From Candidatus Physcocola equi (lineage in GTDB: Bacteria; Bacteroidota; Bacteroidia; Bacteroidales; Paludibacteraceae), in NCBI GenBank assembly GCA_018064855.1, contig JAGHUM010000005.1, positions 1 to 38,759 on the forward strand: 38,759 nt of DNA. Reading direction: 5' to 3'. The stretch's first letter is position 1. Each line of letters opens with the position of its first letter. The position numbers and the translations under genes are program-made. The notes beneath the pieces were generated by a model. That model was not told the DNA's origin. It made no database searches and saw nothing but the letters and a program-made list of their open reading frames with translations. Below, one piece after another: positions 34,264-38,759 of the stretch.

Positions 34264-34959
34264 TCACAATATGTTGACCAACTCGTTCAAATCCGCAATT
34301 GTATAATCGGGGGCATCTTTCCCATCCGTCAACTCAACATGGAAGGGATTGAACCATATCTGTCTGATTCCGGCACGCTGAGCGCCCACAATATCGGCAT
34401 CAAAATCATCACCGATCATAATCGCTTCAGCCGCAGAAACCTGCATGATTTCGAGCGTTTTTTCAAAAATCCGTTTATCGGGTTTAGGAAAGCCCACATC
34501 ATCTGAAAGCACCATGGTTTCGAAATAAGGTTGGAAACCGAAATTTGCCATTTTCTGATGCTGCGATGACTTTGTGCCGTTGGATACGACAGCCAGTCGA
34601 TATTTGTTTTTCAGATAATCGAGCACCTCATAAGCATGGGGCATTGTTTTCCTAAGTTTCAGGAAATGAGAGAAGAAGACCTCATTGATTTTCTGTTCCA
34701 AAAGATCATCCTTGACACCCAACAACTCCATCGGCCAAGCAAAACGGAGATTGTTCAGTTCTTCCCGCGAAATCTCCTTCAATCTGTATCTGCGCCAAAT
34801 CTCGTCGTTGCACTGGCGGTAGGTTTGCCAAAACAACTCAAAAGAATCGAAGCGCCGATTGAGATGCAAATCCTCAAACATTTGCCGCATGGCATCATGC
34901 GAATTACCTTCGGTGTCGGTCAGCGTATTGTCTAAATCGAAGAATACGGCTTTTATCAT
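34264..34959 (-). CDS. HAD hydrolase, YjjG-like pyrimidine nucleotidase
   Basis: 231 residues. Motif I is FFDLDNTLTDTEGNS with D8 and D10, motif II VVSNGTKSSQHQKM, motif III lysine in GFPKPDKRIF and motif IV AIMIGDDFDADIVGAQRAG. The N-T-L variant of motif I together with the cap sequence (WQTYRQCNDEIWRRYRLKEISREELNNLRF) is typical of YjjG/YfnB, which dephosphorylates non-canonical pyrimidine nucleotides. Family assignment is by eye. It lies 21 bp after the nitroreductase gene. Confidence 0.86.
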   Translation of the reverse strand: MIKAVFFDLDNTLTDTEGNSHDAMRQMFEDLHLNRRFDSFELFWQTYRQCNDEIWRRYRLKEISREELNNLRFAWPMELLGVKDDLLEQKINEVFFSHFLKLRKTMPHAYEVLDYLKNKYRLAVVSNGTKSSQHQKMANFGFQPYFETMVLSDDVGFPKPDKRIFEKTLEIMQVSAAEAIMIGDDFDADIVGAQRAGIRQIWFNPFHVELTDGKDAPDYTIADLNELVNIL

Positions 34960-34980
34960 TGGATCGTAATTAGGAAACCT

Positions 34981-35730
34981 TTAGTGAAGAAACCCCTGCT
35001 CTCTCAAGAAAGAGACAAACGCTTCCGAGAAAAAGTCTCCATCCTTCTTGGTGTAACGAATATCCGTGAAGATCTGCGCCAGCGTCTGCTTTTTGTTGAT
35101 CTTTATGAACTCCTGGTTTTCAGGCAACTGGTCTTTATAGTCGTAGTATTTATGGATATCCGCATCGGAATAGTCGCTATAGGTTTCACTGTGCACCCAA
35201 GACTTCACGTCCAGGCGATCGACCAAAGCAGGTTGTTCGGCAGGATAACCCAAAGAAAGCGTAACAAGCGGAACGACCATGGAAGGCAAGTGAAGAGCGT
35301 CTGCGATCGGACGAGGGTTGTATGTGGTAGTACCCAGATAACAAATACCCAATCCGTTTTCCTCCGCCAGAAGCGAGAAAGACTGGGCCAAAGCCACCGT
35401 ATCCACAGCGGCGCTCAACAGAGACTCCACATTGTCATATCCAGGCTCCGCGTTGTTGAGTCGGCACCATTTGTTGAATCTGTTGTAATCCGCGCAAAAC
35501 GTCACCAAAACAGGAGCATTGGTGCAAGCCGGCTGAGAGAAATGAGCCGGAGCGAGTTGCTTAAGAATCTCTGGTTTTCTGGTAATAACCACAGAATAGA
35601 GTTGCATATTGCCACAAGTGGAAGTGCGCCCTGCCGATTCCAGCAAACTATACAACAATTCATCTGACACAACTTTATCGGAGAACTTTCTGATGGTCTT
35701 TCTATTATCAAGAGTCGATTGTACTGACAT
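34981..35730 (-). CDS. NfsA-like FMN nitroreductase
   Basis: 249-residue flavoprotein. The N-terminal R-K-T-I-R-K-F motif (NRKTIRKFSDKVVSDELLYSLLESAGRTSTCGNMQLYSV) binds the FMN phosphate, and LAEENGLGICYLGTTTYNPRPIADALHLPSMVVPLVTLSLGYPAEQPALVDRL is the conserved C-terminal flavin region of the NfsA/Frp group of NAD(P)H nitroreductases. The physiological substrate is unknown. It sits 4 bp after dsbD, so it is probably co-transcribed. Confidence 0.92.
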   Translation of the reverse strand: MSVQSTLDNRKTIRKFSDKVVSDELLYSLLESAGRTSTCGNMQLYSVVITRKPEILKQLAPAHFSQPACTNAPVLVTFCADYNRFNKWCRLNNAEPGYDNVESLLSAAVDTVALAQSFSLLAEENGLGICYLGTTTYNPRPIADALHLPSMVVPLVTLSLGYPAEQPALVDRLDVKSWVHSETYSDYSDADIHKYYDYKDQLPENQEFIKINKKQTLAQIFTDIRYTKKDGDFFSEAFVSFLREQGFLH

Positions 35731-35734
35731 AACC

Positions 35735-37831
35735 TTATTTTTTAAAATTTTTCAAACCTGCAGTCAAAAATTCCACAAAAGGCTCCACCTCTTCCGAATA
35801 TGCAGCGCTTTTGCAGAGTGGCTTGCCATTGTGATCCAAAACCACATAAAAAGGCTGCATATTGGAGCCAAACTTGTGACGCTGCAAATAACTCCACTTA
35901 TCCCCCACTGTTTTCAATTTAACTTTGACGCCATTCTCTTCAACCTCCATTGGCTCTGCCAACGGTTTGCGGTCGTCGCAGAAAAGCGAAGCCAAAACAA
36001 ATTTATCATTGAGCAACTCTGCGACTTTAGGATCAGTCCAAACGGCGCTTTCCATTTTGCGGCAGTTGACACAGCCATAACCAGAGAAATCGAGAACCAA
36101 TGGTTTCCCGCTCTGTTTCGCCAAAGCGACTGCTGTTTCATAATCACCCGTTAACACCTCCACCTGGTTGTTGTAAATCGAAGCGTCTGTTTTTCTCAAA
36201 GGAGGAGCAAACGCACTAATCGCATTGAGCGGAGCGCCGAAAAGCCCTGGCACCATATACACAGCAAAAGAAAACGCCCCCATGGCAAGCATCAGGCGAG
36301 GCACCGACACCTGAGCGGTTTCCGAATCGTGCGGCATACGGATTTTTCCCAAAAGGTAAACACCAGCGAATACAAAAATCACGATCCAGATGGCGATGAA
36401 AGTTGGGCGACTGAGCAAATTCCAGTTTGAAACGCCATCCGCCACGCTCAAAAACTTAAGCGAGAAAGCAAGTTCAAAAAAGCCCAAAAGCACTTTCACC
36501 ATATTCAGCCAGTTGCCCGAACGAGGCAGGCTTTTAAGCCAGTTTGGAAAGAAAGCGAAAAAGGTGAAAGGGACAGCCAACGCCAAAGCAAAGCCGAACA
36601 TACCGACAGCCGGGCCAAGAATATCACCGGAATCCGCCAGACTGACCAACAAAGTGCCAATAATGGGACCTGTGCAAGAGAAAGACACCAAGACCAGCGT
36701 GACCGCCATCAGCAGGATGCCCAAGACGCCAGAAGAAGCCTCCGCCTTGTTGTCGATGGCTGTGCTCCAAGACGCAGGCAACATGATTTCAAAGCCTCCG
36801 AAGAATGAGCAGGCAAACACCACCAGCAACAAAAAGAGGAAAACATTGAAGGCGGCATTGGTTCCCATGCCATTTAACGTGTCGGCACTAAACAACTTCG
36901 TCACAAGCAATCCGAGCACCAAATAAATCAAAATAATGGAAACGCCATATAAAAGCGCGCTCTTTTTTCCGCCCGATCTTTTGATGAAAAAGCTGACCGT
37001 CATTGGGATAATGGGCCATACGCAAGGCGTGAGCACCGCAATAAAACCACCAATCAATCCGGAGATAAAGATTGCCCAAAGCGACGATGTATCCACATCC
37101 TTATTCATACCATATTCCTGCAATTCGGCAATCACAGGAGTCCACAAACCCTCATCGGCGACAGCCGCAGTGTCTTTCGCCACAGCAGCCACAACCGCCA
37201 CCGAGTCAGTTATCTCGTTTTTTTTTTCAGTTACCTCTTTCGTTTCAGAGACTTTAGCATTATTCTCGGCAATCACCTCCTTTTCTTTAACGTCGGCCGG
37301 TTTTGCCTGCACATTAGAAAGAGACGCATCGCCCTTTCCCGACACAGCGAATGGCACATTGGTAGGCGACAGACACTGCATATCGTTGCAACACATAAAC
37401 ATCACAGAGCCACCGATTTTGAAATCTTTGGTTGGATCCAGCAAAGTGAATGTTTGCGTGAAGATGGCTTTCTTTTCATAATAAGACAACATGATGTTTC
37501 CAAAAGCAGGTTCTTCCTTTTGGATTGCCTTCGTGTTGCAAGACACCTCCTTGGTTGCAGGTTTGCAATTCTCCAGTTCCGAAAACTCAAAAGACGTGGC
37601 GATAGGGCCGCCTTCCACCTGCTTCGTATCGTAGAAATGCCAGGCACCGTCCACAGTCGCTTCCATGGTGAGCGTCACGGTCCCCTTTTTAGACACCGGG
37701 CTGACCTTGAAATTCCAGTGAACAGGCTGCTCAATCTGCGCAAAAGACGAAGCAAAAGAAAAGAGCATCAGAAACAATGCCACAAACGACTTCCCAAAGG
37801 TAAAATGTCTTGAAACAAATGAACTAATCAT
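35735..37831 (-). CDS. dsbD: Protein-disulfide reductase DsbD (thiol:disulfide interchange)
   Basis: 698 residues from the ATG at 37831; the in-frame TTG at 37852 overlaps the -7 box and is rejected. A signal peptide (FVALFLMLFSFASSFAQ) is followed by a periplasmic N-terminal domain with cysteines in MFMCCNDMQCLSP, then a low-complexity Ala/Val/Glu/Lys linker, eight transmembrane helices with the redox cysteines in LTPCVWP and FSCTGPIIG, and a C-terminal thioredoxin domain with CVNC at 587-590. It moves electrons from cytoplasmic thioredoxin to the periplasm, for cytochrome c maturation or isomerases. First gene of a probable three-gene unit with the nitroreductase and YjjG-like genes. Confidence 0.94.
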   Translation of the reverse strand: MISSFVSRHFTFGKSFVALFLMLFSFASSFAQIEQPVHWNFKVSPVSKKGTVTLTMEATVDGAWHFYDTKQVEGGPIATSFEFSELENCKPATKEVSCNTKAIQKEEPAFGNIMLSYYEKKAIFTQTFTLLDPTKDFKIGGSVMFMCCNDMQCLSPTNVPFAVSGKGDASLSNVQAKPADVKEKEVIAENNAKVSETKEVTEKKNEITDSVAVVAAVAKDTAAVADEGLWTPVIAELQEYGMNKDVDTSSLWAIFISGLIGGFIAVLTPCVWPIIPMTVSFFIKRSGGKKSALLYGVSIILIYLVLGLLVTKLFSADTLNGMGTNAAFNVFLFLLLVVFACSFFGGFEIMLPASWSTAIDNKAEASSGVLGILLMAVTLVLVSFSCTGPIIGTLLVSLADSGDILGPAVGMFGFALALAVPFTFFAFFPNWLKSLPRSGNWLNMVKVLLGFFELAFSLKFLSVADGVSNWNLLSRPTFIAIWIVIFVFAGVYLLGKIRMPHDSETAQVSVPRLMLAMGAFSFAVYMVPGLFGAPLNAISAFAPPLRKTDASIYNNQVEVLTGDYETAVALAKQSGKPLVLDFSGYGCVNCRKMESAVWTDPKVAELLNDKFVLASLFCDDRKPLAEPMEVEENGVKVKLKTVGDKWSYLQRHKFGSNMQPFYVVLDHNGKPLCKSAAYSEEVEPFVEFLTAGLKNFKK

Positions 37832-37849
37832 ATTACTAAAACTTTTTCG

Positions 37850-37857
37850 CAAATGTA
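37850..37857 (-). promoter_or_regulatory. -7 box for dsbD
   Basis: Reverse strand TACATTTG, perfect TAnnTTTG, 18 bp before the ATG at 37831. The -33 region falls at the 3' end of the upstream gene; no clear TTTG there. Confidence 0.45.
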
Positions 37858-37876
37858 ATAAAAAAGACTCGACTTG

Positions 37877-38759
37877 TTAGAATTTTATGGTACAAGATTT
37901 TCCATTGCAGAACAATTCAAGCAAATATATCTGACCTTTCAGCGGAGCCACAGGAATGTCGAATTGTTTTTCCCCGTCTGGGATTCCGCTTGCGACCTCC
38001 GCGCCATGAGCCGTAAACAATCTGTAGAAACGAACCGGCTCCGCCGATTGAACATGGATGGAATTGGACTTGAGACTTACAAAAGCCAGTCCGTCAGAAG
38101 ACTGGTTTGCAATGCCGCTTGGCTTGTTTCCCGTAAGCACAACCGGCGTACGCGCACAAACATTACCCGATGATATTTTCCAATTGAAGAAGAACAAATA
38201 ATAGGGTTTTGCGTCGATCCAAGACAGATTGGAGCCTTTAATGGAAATCAAACCCTCCACCTCATACGGGAAAGATATGTCCGTATCTTTCTCATTGGCA
38301 TGGCGAAGACGCCCTGTTGAGCCTTCCGCGTCCATCATGTATTTTCCAGGCACCAATTCCGCACCAACAGGCAAACGGACTTCACCTTGCGACAATCCAT
38401 TGTAGGTTCGCTCCCACACCACTGTTTTCCCGTCTTCCGAAAGGATGCGAATCACAGCATCGAGGGCTTCGACAGGATAGATGGTGACAGAATCGACTGT
38501 AAGCGCCTTATACACCTCAAACACCATCTTTCGTTCAAAACGGTTTTCCGTATAAGACTTGTCCACCGACATGTGTTTCTTGCCCACATATCCGGAAAAG
38601 GCGTTGGCGTCTTTCACATAATAGGTCTTGGGGCCATCCGGGAAGATAGTGGAAAATTGGCTACCCACAAAAACCGGCGCATCATCACCCAAAGCTTCAT
38701 ACCACAAGCAATCTATCGCATCGGCTGTAGAGAGAGAGACAGATTGCCCCACGCCGCCA
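37877..38759 (-). CDS. C-terminal part of a large secreted protein (Ig-like domain plus sorting-tail-like end)
   Basis: The frame is open to the window edge; the 5' end is missing, and the GTG at 38750-38752 is probably an internal valine. About 294 residues are visible. The first ~50 (GQSVSLSTADAIDCLWYEALGDDAPVFVGSQFSTIFPDGPKTYYVKDAN) match the Ig-like modules with the pattern LxWYxxxxGxxxxxGxxxxxPxxxxxYYVxAxN common in Bacteroidetes adhesins. A middle beta-rich segment follows. The end (VRFYRLFTAHGAEVASG...VAPLKGQIYLLELFCNGKSCTIKF) has the shape of a type IX secretion C-terminal sorting domain. Likely a cell-surface or secreted protein; the catalytic part, if any, is outside the window. Confidence 0.7.
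   Translation of the reverse strand, partial: GGVGQSVSLSTADAIDCLWYEALGDDAPVFVGSQFSTIFPDGPKTYYVKDANAFSGYVGKKHMSVDKSYTENRFERKMVFEVYKALTVDSVTIYPVEALDAVIRILSEDGKTVVWERTYNGLSQGEVRLPVGAELVPGKYMMDAEGSTGRLRHANEKDTDISFPYEVEGLISIKGSNLSWIDAKPYYLFFFNWKISSGNVCARTPVVLTGNKPSGIANQSSDGLAFVSLKSNSIHVQSAEPVRFYRLFTAHGAEVASGIPDGEKQFDIPVAPLKGQIYLLELFCNGKSCTIKF

Noticed and set aside
34984-35667. 227-codon open frame antisense to the nitroreductase gene
   Set aside because: The nitroreductase has clear FMN motifs; the antisense product is Arg/Val-rich without similarity to a known fold.

Overview
The window looks like chromosomal DNA from a Bacteroidetes bacterium, most likely order Bacteroidales. Four things point there: (1) the ATP synthase operon has the order beta, epsilon, small membrane protein, a, c, b, delta, alpha, gamma; (2) many genes have a TAnnTTTG -7 box, several with TTTG 19-20 bp upstream, which is the Bacteroidetes sigma-factor promoter; (3) Shine-Dalgarno sequences are almost absent; (4) the tmRNA tag reads GENNYALAA. 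The partial protein at the right edge ends like a type IX secretion cargo protein.

Layout. 1-2.3 kb: an NfnA/NfnB-like flavoprotein pair. 2.4-3.7 kb: phosphoglycerate kinase with its own promoter and terminator. 3.8-4.7 kb: a His/Met-rich putative lipoprotein. 4.8-11.9 kb: seven tightly packed forward genes (rsmA, corA, a BASS transporter, an RlmI-like methyltransferase, an M48 protease, a HAD phosphatase, a nucleoid-associated protein). 12.1-19.3 kb: the complete F1Fo ATP synthase operon, ending in a bidirectional terminator that faces purM.

20.6-27.4 kb is the accessory part. It holds two NADAR-domain genes (one fused to a winged helix, with twin operator-like repeats on its promoter), a 0.9-kb gene-poor stretch rich in repeats including a MITE-like element, an isolated secreted GH9 glucanase, a zeta-toxin-like kinase that overlaps a 50-codon gene, and a secreted protein of unknown function flanked by ATTACGGA-type repeats. 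It lies between purM and the 3' end of the tmRNA gene.

27.4-38.8 kb returns to core genes: tmRNA, pyrI-pyrB, the divergent aspS, a strong candidate small RNA (31.45-31.61 kb), then a reverse-strand series of moeB/thiF-like, gph-like, pheS, yjjG-like, nitroreductase and dsbD genes, and the 3' end of a large secreted protein.

The most interesting items are the small RNA with two mutually exclusive stems, the wHTH-NADAR gene with its repeat-decorated promoter, the zeta kinase/50-aa overlapping pair, and the repeat families that mark the accessory region. All functional names come from motif recognition by eye; no database search was run.
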